Source: Nanobdellota archaeon (GTDB taxonomy: Archaea > Nanobdellota > Nanobdellia > Woesearchaeales > GCA-2686295). Taken from it: DNA of 15,279 nucleotides. The notes beneath the pieces are model-generated. The model had not been told where the DNA came from and searched no databases. It was given only the letters and a program-made list of their open reading frames with translations. The DNA lies in the NCBI GenBank assembly GCA_018812505.1, contig JAHJDK010000129.1, positions 1 to 15,279 of the forward strand, written 5' to 3'. How positions within the stretch are numbered: position 1 is the stretch's first letter; each line of letters opens with the position of its first letter. Positions 1-7,682 of the stretch are shown piece after piece. The position numbers were made by a program, and so were the translations under genes.

Positions 1-6
1 ATAATT

Positions 7-20
7 ATTTTTTTATAATT
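7..20 (-). promoter_or_regulatory. Possible TATA box for a gene beyond the left edge
   Basis: The minus strand reads AATTATAAAAAAAT just after the RPA stop codon. It would suit a minus-strand gene starting outside the window. In DNA this AT-rich the match is weak evidence. Confidence 0.2.
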
Positions 21-32
21 AGGTAATAGAAT

Positions 33-1223
33 TTATCTGTCTATATCTTCTAAGTCTTCTATTGATATTGTTTCTTCTTCTAGTTCATCATTGTAATCAT
101 TTGTATCTTCTGTTGTACTGTTGTTTTTTTCTTCATTAATTGTTGGTTCTTCTGTTGTGTTTGTTTCTTCAACAATTTCTTCAGAATTCTTATTTTTTGT
201 TATTGTTTCTGTTGGTGTTGTTTTAGTCTCTTCTTTTTTTGTTTCTTGTTGTTTTATTTTTCTTATTTCTTCTTCTGGGTCGACATCTTTGTAAATCAGG
301 TTTGCAATTAGTTCTATCCTGTCAAAAGCTTCGTTCTTGTTTGTTCTTCCTACTACTTTAACTATAGTTCCTAATAGGTCTGTTTTGATTGGTTCGAATT
401 CTGCTGGGTTGTCTTTGAATTCTAGTATTTCTTCATTTGTTTTGTCTAACAGTTTTTGTATCTGGTTTCTCCATAATACAGTTCTAACATTATCTGTTCC
501 ATCATCTAAGAATATATTCATGACGTATGCATAACTTATATTCTCAACTTCTTCTTCTCCAAGGTAGTATTTTCCTTCTCTTTCTTTTACTCTTCTGCCT
601 GTTTTTGCGTCTATTTCGAAGAATCTTATGTCAAACACTTGTACGATTGTTCCTAGAATTTCAATATTTTCATCTCCTTCTGCTAGTTCTGACAGTTTTT
701 TTCTTTTTACTGTGTCTTTGATTTCTTTTACAGTTATTCCTTCAGGGTTTATACTTATTTTCCCACTATCCCCTAAATGTATTTCTTTTCGACCGTTATT
801 CTCTTTGACATATCCTCCTTTGATTGATATGACATCTCCTTCATTTATATTTTTGAATTCGTCTGTTTGGTCATTCCATAGCACCACTCTTATAAATCCT
901 GTTTCATCAGCCATTACAAAGCTTGCAAGTTTGCCAGATCTTTTTTCTGTTTGGAATTCTTTTAATTCATATTTTCTGGTAACTTTTCCGGTTACTTCAA
1001 CATTTCTCATTCCTGTTAAAATATTTTTTACTTGTAATTTTTCTCCTTCAGGTATGAGTTTTACGCCTAGCTCGTTTGCTATGATGTGCGCCGCTCCTTC
1101 TTCAGATATTAAACCAGACAGGTCAGATAGTTTTTTTTGTATCTTTTGGTTGATTTCTTCTTCAGAAATATTGCTTTGTTCCTTTATGCTTTTTTTAATG
1201 TTAGATAGTGGTATTGTTATCAT
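33..1223 (-). CDS. Replication protein A-like single-stranded DNA-binding protein, two OB folds, acidic tail
   Basis: 396 aa. The protein is expected to coat single-stranded DNA in replication and repair. A helical N-terminal segment (about residues 1-65, including SGLISEEGAAH) is typical of archaeal RPA. A first OB fold follows at about 73-160 (VEVTGKV, FIRVVLW). A second lies at about 186-315 (MNIFLDDGTDNVRTVLW). From about residue 325 the tail is rich in E, T and N, as in tails that recruit partner proteins. I chose the ATG at 1223 over an in-frame TTG at 1235 because GGTGA (1229-1233) lies 5 nt upstream of it. Between strands of the second OB fold, where archaeal relatives usually carry a CPxCG...C zinc ribbon, the sequence reads DAKTG...YYLGEEE, and the whole protein has no cysteine. 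It follows the surface-protein cluster but probably has its own promoter. The family call is firm; the exact paralog type is not. Confidence 0.9.
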   Translation of the reverse strand: MITIPLSNIKKSIKEQSNISEEEINQKIQKKLSDLSGLISEEGAAHIIANELGVKLIPEGEKLQVKNILTGMRNVEVTGKVTRKYELKEFQTEKRSGKLASFVMADETGFIRVVLWNDQTDEFKNINEGDVISIKGGYVKENNGRKEIHLGDSGKISINPEGITVKEIKDTVKRKKLSELAEGDENIEILGTIVQVFDIRFFEIDAKTGRRVKEREGKYYLGEEEVENISYAYVMNIFLDDGTDNVRTVLWRNQIQKLLDKTNEEILEFKDNPAEFEPIKTDLLGTIVKVVGRTNKNEAFDRIELIANLIYKDVDPEEEIRKIKQQETKKEETKTTPTETITKNKNSEEIVEETNTTEEPTINEEKNNSTTEDTNDYNDELEEETISIEDLEDIDR

Positions 1224-1228
1224 AGATT

Positions 1229-1233
1229 TCACC
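1229..1233 (-). promoter_or_regulatory. Shine-Dalgarno site of the RPA gene
   Basis: GGTGA on the minus strand ends 5 nt before the ATG at 1223. It decides the start against the in-frame TTG at 1235, whose following bases overlap this site. Confidence 0.55.
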
Positions 1234-1251
1234 AAGTTTATAGGAATCCTA

Positions 1252-1262
1252 ATTTTTTATAC
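1252..1262 (-). promoter_or_regulatory. Probable TATA box for the RPA gene
   Basis: The minus strand reads GTATAAAAAAT in the 103-nt gap between the transglycosylase gene and RPA, about 28 nt before the ATG. Archaeal initiation about 25 nt downstream would give a very short leader that would clip the ribosome binding site, so the position is uncertain. A second AT-rich element at 1301-1310 (GTTTTTAAAG) could be an alternative box or part of the terminator of the upstream gene. Confidence 0.4.
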
Positions 1263-1326
1263 TGCTATTTGACTCCCCCAGAATTTGAAGGTTTTCTTAT
1301 CTTTAAAAACTTTGTTGTTGTAGAAA

Positions 1327-3729
1327 TTATATTTTCTGAGGTTCAATATTTAAATTTATGTTTGTTCCGATGTTTTCATTCTGAAAGTTGTCTATTGCTA
1401 TTATGTTGAATGAGTATTCTTTATCTTCTTGGATTTTATGTTTTATTTTGTTTATGGTGATTTCATATTTTTTTTCTTCGTTATTTATTTCTTTATAGTA
1501 TAGTTTTTCTTCCTCTTTCAAGTTTGTTTTTTCTTCTTCATTTTCTTTGTAGAATTCTCCAATTAAACTTTTTGTTGAGGTTGTTGTGTCAGTCATCATT
1601 ATTTTATACAGGGTCAGGTCGTTAATATCTTTTTGAATCCATGATAGTGTTATTTCTTCTTTGTTGGATGTTATTTCTGGTTGTTCAACTTCTTTAGGCG
1701 GGATAATATCTTTTAGTGACAGTGCAAATTTTATTTTTGTTGGTTCTGTTGTTATTATTTTCTTGTTGTTTTCTTCTTTAACATTTTTTAATTCTTCATT
1801 GGTTACTGCACATAATCGGAATACTTTTTTTGCAACTGAACAATTATATTGTATTTCTATGGGCGTTTTATCTGGAGCTCTTAGTTTTTCACTAAATTTT
1901 GAGTCGGTCCATATTGAGAACGAGTTGTCTTTTCTGACTAGATAGATTTTGTTGAAATCTGTTATTTCATGTGAATTACTTACTTGATCAATAAAGGTTA
2001 TTTTTTGATTTGTAATTTCATTTTCTATCTTGAATGATATTGTTTTTGGATTCCAAAAACTTACTTGTTCAATTTCAAAGTCCAATGTTTTTTCTTCTGG
2101 TTTGATTAGTTTTACTTCGAAAAGGGCTGTCTGTAAAGTGTCTATGGGTCTGTCAATGTTTTTTATTTCAAAATTTAGTTCGTATGAATTTTTGAGTTCT
2201 TTTATTTCTTGTTCATTATAATCTTCAGTTATTTGACATTTACAGTTGTCTCCCCATGATTGTGTGCAGTCTTGTAGGTTTTCTATGAAGTCATAAAACA
2301 CTTGTGTACTTCCTTCTTCACATTCGTGTATGTTTAGAAGTTTAATATTGTGATTTTTGTTGAATTCTATGATTTGATTATTTAAACAGTTTGAAACGTC
2401 GTCGTTGCATTCAATTGTGACTTTGTCTGCAAATAATTTTAGTTCTTCGTAAACGCTTAGATTATATTTTGTTTGTGTTTTGAAGTTTTGTCCGAATTCA
2501 AAGTATCCAATGGTTGTTGGTGATTTTAAGTCAAGTCCTCCCCAAGCTACAAAGTATCCTTTAACCCTTTCTACATAAGTTTTTATCTCCTCTGGTTTGC
2601 TTTCTATTCTTGGAGGTTGTACCTGACTATTCTTATCTATCCAAGGTTCTGTCCAGAAAGGAGTGTTGTAATAAGGTATTTTCTTTAGAGTTTCTTTTGT
2701 TATATATGCTTCAACTTCTTCCCAGGTAGGGTCTTTCTTGCCTGTTTTTAGTATTGCCAGCATTATTGGTGCTTCGCCTGCGTTGTAAGCTGCTATTGTA
2801 AATATTGGTGCTTGTGTTAGGTCTCTGAATGCTTTTAGGTTTCTAAGGTTTGATAATAGGTGGGCTCCTGCTGGTATTGCTTTTTCAGGGTCGAATCTTG
2901 GGTCTTCTATGTATACCTTTGTATTATCTGCTTCGCAGTAATTATTTTTGCAGGTAAATGGAAATACTTTTACGTCAGGTCCCAGATACAAGTTTCCTGT
3001 GGAGTTTATGAATTGCATTATGCCTGCTGCTCCGAACTGAGAAATTGCTTTTGGTTCTCCTTTTGATTCTTGTGTAATTATGGCTTTTATAAGCGAGTCT
3101 TCAACTTGGTTTGTGTGTGCTGCTTGTTGTATTATAGAGTCATACTGTTCTATTCTCTTAATGGTTTCTGTTGAGATAATTGTTTTATCTGTTTCTGTAA
3201 TGGTTGTTGCTTGTTCTATTTCACCTTTACCAGTCATTGCTATTCTTACCTTGTTATTTGTTTCTCCTTTTAGTTCTAATATTTCTTTGTTTTGATTAAT
3301 TGTTATGAAATGGTTGCTTTGTAGTTGGTAGTTTTTGAAATTTGCTAGTTTTTCTCCTAGTGCATTGTTGAATTCTTGTTTCAGGGTTTCTTCATATTCA
3401 GGTGGGCATTTTTGAGTTTCAGTGTTCCATAAGTTGTAGGTTGATGTTCCGCAATTGTTTTTGTAAACTCCTCCTTTTTCAGCTGTTTTAATAATCGCAT
3501 TTGTTAATGCTATTTTTGCTGCGTTGTCTAAGTATAATAGTCCTGCTTCTTGTTCTTGATAGCTTTTTACAACTATGGATGCATAGGTGCCTATGGTTGT
3601 ATCAACATTGTTTTTGATTTTGGTATTGTATTTTTGATTCATTCCAACAACCAGTGTGTATAGTGCTATTGTTGTGAATATTAGTACTATTATTACGAAT
3701 ACTTGTCCTTTTTTGTTAATTTTTTTCAT
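1327..3729 (-). CDS. Prepilin-like membrane-anchored lytic transglycosylase (SLT domain) with C-terminal Ig/fibronectin-like region
   Basis: 800 aa. The N-terminus MKKINKKGQ followed by a hydrophobic helix (about residues 9-30) is a class III/prepilin-type signal. Residues about 195-345 form a goose-type lysozyme/SLT domain: TQES with candidate catalytic Glu221, then GAAGIMQF (233-240), then AAYNAGE (313-319). These are the three hallmark motifs of Slt70-like enzymes, which cleave the MurNAc-GlcNAc bond of murein. A following YVERVKGYFVAWGG stretch also fits the family. Residues about 675-800 look like a fibronectin III/Ig fold (ITLSWIQKD, YSFNIIAID). I chose the ATG at 3729 because it overlaps the upstream stop as ATGA; an ATG at 3747 would only add residues read from the upstream gene. 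It is the last gene of its cassette. Archaea have no murein, so the target may be a foreign wall or another glycan. Confidence 0.85.
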   Translation of the reverse strand: MKKINKKGQVFVIIVLIFTTIALYTLVVGMNQKYNTKIKNNVDTTIGTYASIVVKSYQEQEAGLLYLDNAAKIALTNAIIKTAEKGGVYKNNCGTSTYNLWNTETQKCPPEYEETLKQEFNNALGEKLANFKNYQLQSNHFITINQNKEILELKGETNNKVRIAMTGKGEIEQATTITETDKTIISTETIKRIEQYDSIIQQAAHTNQVEDSLIKAIITQESKGEPKAISQFGAAGIMQFINSTGNLYLGPDVKVFPFTCKNNYCEADNTKVYIEDPRFDPEKAIPAGAHLLSNLRNLKAFRDLTQAPIFTIAAYNAGEAPIMLAILKTGKKDPTWEEVEAYITKETLKKIPYYNTPFWTEPWIDKNSQVQPPRIESKPEEIKTYVERVKGYFVAWGGLDLKSPTTIGYFEFGQNFKTQTKYNLSVYEELKLFADKVTIECNDDVSNCLNNQIIEFNKNHNIKLLNIHECEEGSTQVFYDFIENLQDCTQSWGDNCKCQITEDYNEQEIKELKNSYELNFEIKNIDRPIDTLQTALFEVKLIKPEEKTLDFEIEQVSFWNPKTISFKIENEITNQKITFIDQVSNSHEITDFNKIYLVRKDNSFSIWTDSKFSEKLRAPDKTPIEIQYNCSVAKKVFRLCAVTNEELKNVKEENNKKIITTEPTKIKFALSLKDIIPPKEVEQPEITSNKEEITLSWIQKDINDLTLYKIMMTDTTTSTKSLIGEFYKENEEEKTNLKEEEKLYYKEINNEEKKYEITINKIKHKIQEDKEYSFNIIAIDNFQNENIGTNINLNIEPQKI

Positions 3730-4286
3730 AAACTTATTAGCACCCATGTTTGTAGTTCTATGTTTACTGCTCCTGTTTCATAACTTGGAAGACTTGTTGT
3801 GATAACAATTTTTTCATCTATTGGAAGTATGGTTACTTCAGTGACTGAACTTATTAATGTTTTGATGATTGTTTGAATCCAGGTCTTTATTTTTTGTGTG
3901 ATGTATGTGTGTCCGTATTCAATTTTGTTTGTTCCATATCCTTGTTTGTTTGGATATTCTATTTTTAAATTCCAGTAGTCAAAATATTTTTCGTCAAATT
4001 TTTTTCCAATAATATCTCGTAGTTCTTTTCTTTTTTCAAAGTCATATTCTGATTCTATTACTAGTTCTGCTACTGTATAATCTTGTCCTGGAATCCTTTC
4101 TCTTAGAAAGAATAATAGTGCTGTTTTGGAGTTGTCTATTGATGCTTGTATTCCTAAGTTTTCATTCATTTCTTTTTGGATGTGTGATGCTATCACCCAA
4201 AATCCTAATGTTAGGAAGAATAGGAATAGATATCCAAATATATTTGATATAACTTCTGCTACTCCTTTTTTGTTTTTTAGTTTCAT
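3726..4286 (-). CDS. Prepilin-like membrane protein, KKGVAEVISN type
   Basis: 186 aa, function not known. The N-terminus MKLKNKKGVAEVISNIFGY resembles archaeal pilins of the PilA type, where a basic KKG precedes VxEVI and a membrane helix (about residues 9-33). The ectodomain has a helical stretch with LLFFLRERIPG near 53-65 and ends in a beta-rich part with TTSLPSYETG near 163-172. From memory, this layout recurs in DPANN genomes, but I could not check it. The start overlaps the preceding stop as ATGA at 4283-4286, and the end overlaps the next gene in the same way, so translation is likely coupled along this cassette. It probably sits on the outer face of the membrane and assembles with its neighbours. 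Confidence 0.75.
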   Translation of the reverse strand: MKLKNKKGVAEVISNIFGYLFLFFLTLGFWVIASHIQKEMNENLGIQASIDNSKTALLFFLRERIPGQDYTVAELVIESEYDFEKRKELRDIIGKKFDEKYFDYWNLKIEYPNKQGYGTNKIEYGHTYITQKIKTWIQTIIKTLISSVTEVTILPIDEKIVITTSLPSYETGAVNIELQTWVLISL

Positions 4287-4777
4287 GATACAGTTTTTAA
4301 TATTTCAATTTTCATCAAGCCTGTTTTTATTTTATTGTCTTCTTCGTATGATACTCTAATCTCTTTTACGCTGTATTTTGCGCTTCCAGGACCTTTTAAT
4401 TTTCTTAGTGGTTTTAAGTTTTCAAATAATTCTTTGTTGTAGTATACTGGTTCTTTTCCTTGTAGTGTTATGTTTGCTGCAAAATAATTTTTGCTAGGGT
4501 AACTTATTGATTCTTCTATGTTTTTAGAATTTAGTTTTTTCAAGTCTATTGTTCCAAAGTAGGTTCTTCCTAATTCTTGATCATAGTATGTTAACGCACT
4601 TGTTGAGTATATTAGTCTGTTGAAGAAAACGTTCATTTCAAGGTTATCAGTTGTTACTGTGTTGATTGTGAAAAAATATGCGAAGAAAAGTAGTATTGTG
4701 ATTGCTGCTCCTACAAATATGAATTTTGGAATCATTTGCATTATCCATATTTCTTCGTCGTCGCCTGGTTCATCCAT
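4283..4777 (-). CDS. Single-span membrane protein with extracellular domain, prepilin cassette member
   Basis: 164 aa, function unknown. An acidic N-terminus (MDEPGDDEE) precedes one membrane helix at about residues 17-40. The rest faces outside. Unlike the other large genes of the cluster it lacks a KKG/KKA motif, so it is probably an uncleaved anchor protein rather than a prepilin substrate. A motif ALTYYDQELGRTYFGTID near residues 56-73 may be a family signature, because I recall similar YYD-x-E-x-GR-x-Y segments in DPANN surface proteins. The start overlaps the upstream gene by 8 nt, and a good ribosome binding site, GGGGTGA (4787-4793), lies 9 nt upstream inside that gene. Confidence 0.75.
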   Translation of the reverse strand: MDEPGDDEEIWIMQMIPKFIFVGAAITILLFFAYFFTINTVTTDNLEMNVFFNRLIYSTSALTYYDQELGRTYFGTIDLKKLNSKNIEESISYPSKNYFAANITLQGKEPVYYNKELFENLKPLRKLKGPGSAKYSVKEIRVSYEEDNKIKTGLMKIEILKTVS

Positions 4778-5609
4778 AAAACTCTTTCACCCCTTTTGCG
4801 ATTAGTTCTATAAGTTCATTGGTTAGTTCGTTTGTTGATATTGTCAGACTAAATGTTGATTTGGTTATGGTTTCGATGAATTCTGAATCTTCAGGTGTTG
4901 TTTGTAGTGTTGTTAGTTCGAATTGTGTTGTTTCACTATCTATTAAATTATTTTTTATGTTGCAGCTGAGTTTTTCACTTTTTCTTGCTTGTTTTAGATA
5001 GTAGAAAGTTAGTCCTTGTTCGTTGCTTTTATCAATTATTAGTGTTAAGTCTGCTTCTTCTGGATTGTTTACTATTATGAACTCTGACAACTCTTGTTTC
5101 ATTAAGGCTGCTATTATTGGTACATTGGATTGTATGTATATTTTTGTTTGGCTTGGTTCTGATTTAGTATTTATATTTGGACAGCTCTTTTTTTCTAGTG
5201 GTTTTTTTGTTATGCTTGTTTTTTCTTCTGAGAAGCTTATTTTCATGTATGAGCTTGATAGTTGTGTTGTTTCTACGTTTATGTTTTTGTCTTTTGCAAA
5301 TCTGAATGATACTGGTTCTTGTCTTTGAATTTGTAGGTTGTAGTCGTATATTCTTATAGCGTTTTCTGCTAGTATAACTGTCAATGGTTTGTTGCTTTGT
5401 GTTAAGTCATAATTTAGTTGCATTGTTCCTCTGCCTGTTTGTCCTATGTCCATTAACAATCCAAGGTCTCTGGAGTAGTGTAGTTTCCAGAATGTTGTGT
5501 CATCAAGAAAATTACTTACTGTTCTGAACATTAATAAGCCTATTATTAGGGCTATCATCATCATTGATGCTAAGAATATTACTTTACGCTCACTACCTCT
5601 TTTATTCAT
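4770..5609 (-). CDS. Prepilin-like membrane protein with possible degenerate amidase-like C-terminal domain
   Basis: 279 aa. The N-terminus MNKRGSERKVIF plus a hydrophobic helix (about 9-29) gives a KRG class III-like signal. Residues about 38-70 (FWKLHYSRDLGLLMD) look like a conserved membrane-proximal segment. The C-terminal part, about 155-279, has an order of elements that recalls N-acetylmuramoyl-L-alanine amidase (Amidase_3): a helix, then an EEADLTLIID strand where amidases have ADL-x-ISIHAN, and a final helix ending AKGVKEFYG like amidase ends. The zinc-binding histidines and the DPGHGG motif are absent, so if related it is catalytically dead. This resemblance is a guess from pattern. 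It is the first gene of the last cassette, with its own TATA box, and it leads to the transglycosylase gene. Confidence 0.75.
   Translation of the reverse strand: MNKRGSERKVIFLASMMMIALIIGLLMFRTVSNFLDDTTFWKLHYSRDLGLLMDIGQTGRGTMQLNYDLTQSNKPLTVILAENAIRIYDYNLQIQRQEPVSFRFAKDKNINVETTQLSSSYMKISFSEEKTSITKKPLEKKSCPNINTKSEPSQTKIYIQSNVPIIAALMKQELSEFIIVNNPEEADLTLIIDKSNEQGLTFYYLKQARKSEKLSCNIKNNLIDSETTQFELTTLQTTPEDSEFIETITKSTFSLTISTNELTNELIELIAKGVKEFYG
4787..4793 (-). promoter_or_regulatory. Shine-Dalgarno site inside the upstream gene
   Basis: The minus strand reads GGGGTGA, 9 nt before the ATG at 4777. It lies within the last codons of the 279-aa gene and allows efficient re-initiation at the 8-nt overlap. 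Confidence 0.6.
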
Positions 5610-5631
5610 AAAGAAAATCTGTTTTTGAAAG

Positions 5632-5640
5632 TTTATATAT
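5632..5640 (-). promoter_or_regulatory. TATA box of the transglycosylase cassette
   Basis: The minus strand reads ATATATAAA in the 62-nt gap, 22 nt before the ATG at 5609. Archaeal start-site spacing predicts transcription beginning at or within a few bases of the ATG, so the mRNA is probably leaderless. No ribosome binding site is visible, which agrees. Confidence 0.6.
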
Positions 5641-5671
5641 TTTTGTATTTGCCGTGATTATTTTTTTGTTT

Positions 5672-6820
5672 TTAGCAGTTGCATGCACAGGGGTTGGCTT
5701 CTACTATCCATGTTTCATCGTATATTGTGCATTCACAAGTTTTTGTGCAGGTTAGGCATTCATTTATCGCTGTTGTGTCCCAGTAGCATCCAAATTCATC
5801 TGCGTTGCATATGTTGAATGTGCATGCATATTTGTCGCTTTCATATTTATTGTCTGTTTTATATTTATCGCAGGTGTCTATTTGGTAGCAGTAGTTGTTT
5901 GGAAGGTTTTTCTTTTTGTGGGTGAGTAAGTTATTTTCTTTTATGCAGAATCCGAACTCATAAGAAAAATCTCCGCAAGCACATTTTTCGTTTATTAATC
6001 CTATATCACAAAGTTCTATGTTTTCTGCTATACACTTGTTTTCTTGAAGGTTGAACTTACAGCTGAAAAGTTTTTCCTTTTGTTCTCCTTCCTCTTCAAT
6101 TATTTGTTTGATAATTGAGTCATAGTTTTCTCCAGCACATATCTTATCTGAGTCTGTTGGACATGTGTTTGTGTATTTGGTTCTTAATAGATTGCTTTCG
6201 CTATACTTGTCTATGTATATATCTTTTTCATTGTTCGTGTTTGTTTTTACTTCAATTATTAATGTTATTGTTCCAAATATGTCTTCTTTGTATGATCCTA
6301 AGAATGAGGTGTCTTTATAGTTGAATTCTTCATCTCCTATAAGTTCTGTTTTTATGATTGTGCTGGTTTGTTTTTTGTAGTTGCAGTCAATGTATCTTTC
6401 TGGATCGTCTTCATCATATAATTTGCTGAAGATGGTTGCTTTTTCATATTTTGCACAATCAATTTCTTTGTATTCGTCTTTTTTGATTTTGAATAAGCAG
6501 AGGCATGCTTCTTTGTTGCAGGCGTCTGGTTTTTTTATGGTTTTATCATCACAGTTTGTAAAGTCTTTGTTTGGTTGGAATGCTAGGACTGCGAAGTTTG
6601 GGTCTAATTCAAATACTATTCTGTTTGTCACTGTTTGTTTGTTTATGCTTATGAGTTCGTTTATGCCTTCTTCTAGTAGTTGGAATTTTTCGTAGGCTGT
6701 TGTTTTTGTGGAGCTTTCTAGAAATGATTGTATTATAGGATAAAACATTTTTATCAAAAAAAATAGTGCGAATACTACCAAGAAAAGGTTTAGAAAAACT
6801 TTTAGGCTTCCTTTTTTCAT
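5672..6820 (-). CDS. Prepilin-like protein with large cysteine-rich ectodomain
   Basis: 382 aa, no recognised family. MKKGSLKVFLNLF and a hydrophobic helix (about 6-30) form the class III-like signal. I count 26 cysteines, all beyond the membrane helix. They become denser toward the end, where residues about 317-382 hold 12, finishing in CTCTKTCEC-like and PCACNC clusters. This implies a compact disulfide-bonded or metal-binding tip domain outside the cell. The middle part carries beta-rich stretches (TSFLGSYKEDIFGTITLIIE near 190). It starts 7 nt after the preceding stop, so it is probably transcribed with the four small cysteine-patterned genes upstream and closes that cassette. Confidence 0.75.
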   Translation of the reverse strand: MKKGSLKVFLNLFLVVFALFFLIKMFYPIIQSFLESSTKTTAYEKFQLLEEGINELISINKQTVTNRIVFELDPNFAVLAFQPNKDFTNCDDKTIKKPDACNKEACLCLFKIKKDEYKEIDCAKYEKATIFSKLYDEDDPERYIDCNYKKQTSTIIKTELIGDEEFNYKDTSFLGSYKEDIFGTITLIIEVKTNTNNEKDIYIDKYSESNLLRTKYTNTCPTDSDKICAGENYDSIIKQIIEEEGEQKEKLFSCKFNLQENKCIAENIELCDIGLINEKCACGDFSYEFGFCIKENNLLTHKKKNLPNNYCYQIDTCDKYKTDNKYESDKYACTFNICNADEFGCYWDTTAINECLTCTKTCECTIYDETWIVEANPCACNC

Positions 6821-6827
6821 TTTTTAT

Positions 6828-7118
6828 TTAAGAATATGCGCAACAAATCTTTTTTTCTTTTTCTTCTTTTGGAGGGCAATCTAGTGTGTTTGGTGAGTAG
6901 CTGTATCCGTTTAGTGAGTCGCACTCATTTTCTGATTCTACGCATTTGCTTTTGACTCCTTGTATGTTTTCGCAGGTTCCAAATTTGCTAATATCATCTG
7001 CTCTGTCTCCGTATTGTTTGCCATATATTGATATAGATACAAATAATATTACTATGAATAAGAGTGCTCCTCCAATAGTACTCCATGTTGAAAGTCCTTT
7101 TTTATGCAGTTTTCTCAT
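6828..7118 (-). CDS. Small prepilin-like protein with six-cysteine CC pattern (fourth of four)
   Basis: 96 aa. MRKLHKKGLSTWSTIGG and a membrane helix form the signal; the ectodomain carries six cysteines spaced C-x9-C-x6-C-x14-C-x10-CC, ending CCAYS. It is the most divergent of four consecutive genes with this order. The start is ambiguous. I chose ATG 7118, five residues before KKG, which overlaps the upstream gene by 17 nt. ATG 7136 or TTG 7142 would add a basic MKNKHK stretch. None has a clear ribosome binding site. The role is unknown; a minor subunit or tip decoration of a pilus-like fibre is likely. Confidence 0.7.
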   Translation of the reverse strand: MRKLHKKGLSTWSTIGGALLFIVILFVSISIYGKQYGDRADDISKFGTCENIQGVKSKCVESENECDSLNGYSYSPNTLDCPPKEEKEKKICCAYS

Positions 7119-7437
7119 CTTGTGTTTGTTCTTCATCTCCAAGCGTGAATGTGTCGCTTGTTTCAGGTTGTTTTTCTATTTGTTTATTGTTTGTTTTGCA
7201 GCAGACATGGTTTTCTTCTGTGCATTCTTTGCCAGGATATTCTTCTCCGTCAATGTCTTTGCAGACTTTTTCAGTTGTGCATTCTCCGTATGGTTGTTTG
7301 CAGTCATTTACTGTTTCTTGGGATTGTATGGCAGAAAATAATAATTTGCCTAAAAGGAATATTAGCAAGATAACCATTATTGCGCCAATAACTTGGGGAA
7401 ATGTTATGCCTTCTTGTCCTTTTTTATTTAGATTCAT
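7102..7437 (-). CDS. Small prepilin-like protein with six-cysteine CC pattern (third of four)
   Basis: 111 aa. MNLNKKGQEGITFPQVIGA and a hydrophobic helix make a class III signal. The outside part has C-x6-C-x5-C-x12-C-x6-CC with a glycine one residue before the second cysteine, followed by a polar tail rich in Q, E, T and D that has no predicted fold. I chose ATG 7437 rather than the upstream 7464 because it overlaps the previous stop as ATGA (7434-7437) and puts KKG five residues from the start, as in the neighbours. The function is unknown. Confidence 0.75.
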   Translation of the reverse strand: MNLNKKGQEGITFPQVIGAIMVILLIFLLGKLLFSAIQSQETVNDCKQPYGECTTEKVCKDIDGEEYPGKECTEENHVCCKTNNKQIEKQPETSDTFTLGDEEQTQDEKTA

Positions 7438-7682
7438 TCTAGTGATACTGGGCTGCAGCACCACATGTTTCCTTGGCAGTATTCTCCCATTAGGCCTATT
7501 TGTTTGTTTTCTTCACATTCTTTCTCTCTACAAATACCTGCTTTTTTTATGCATTCAGTGTTTTCAGAGACGTGAGTTCCTGATCTGCCAACGAGAATTG
7601 CTAGTATGACAAGAACTAGCATGGCTATTGCTGCTATTATTATAACGTTTATACTCATTCCTTGTCCTTTTTTGTTAATCAT
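7434..7682 (-). CDS. Small prepilin-like protein with six-cysteine CC pattern (second of four)
   Basis: 82 aa. MINKKGQGMSINVIII and the membrane helix are nearly identical to those of the gene just upstream, while the ectodomain differs apart from its cysteines: C-x6-C-x4-C-x12-C-x5-CC, again with a glycine before the second cysteine. The ATG at 7682 overlaps the upstream stop as ATGA (7679-7682); a longer reading from 7724 would overlap by 46 nt and is unlikely. At the DNA level 52 of 55 bases of the leader match the upstream gene, so the pair arose by tandem duplication. Confidence 0.8.
   Translation of the reverse strand: MINKKGQGMSINVIIIAAIAMLVLVILAILVGRSGTHVSENTECIKKAGICREKECEENKQIGLMGEYCQGNMWCCSPVSLE
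7624..7678. repeat. Leader repeat copy 2 (55 nt)
   Basis: It matches 7869-7923 at 52 of 55 bases, same orientation, 245 nt apart. It codes for the KKGQG leader and first half of the helix of the 82-aa protein, while the downstream ectodomain sequences are not alike. Confidence 0.8.

Noticed and set aside
628..1272. A 214-codon open frame on the plus strand, opposite the RPA gene
   Set aside because: It lies wholly antisense to a clearly recognised gene, has no family features, and arises from the pyrimidine-rich complement of lysine/glutamate-rich codons. The other long plus-strand frames have the same cause.
1263..1326. A GGGGGAG run (minus strand, about 1272-1279) as a ribosome binding site or leader gene
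   Set aside because: No start codon follows at a fitting distance and no open frame of useful length begins there. It stays unexplained.
7085..7609. A 174-codon plus-strand frame rich in cysteine, leucine and serine
   Set aside because: It is the reverse complement of the small prepilin-like genes, which have better starts, overlaps and signals. Its cysteines come from reading the complement of AC/GC-containing codons.
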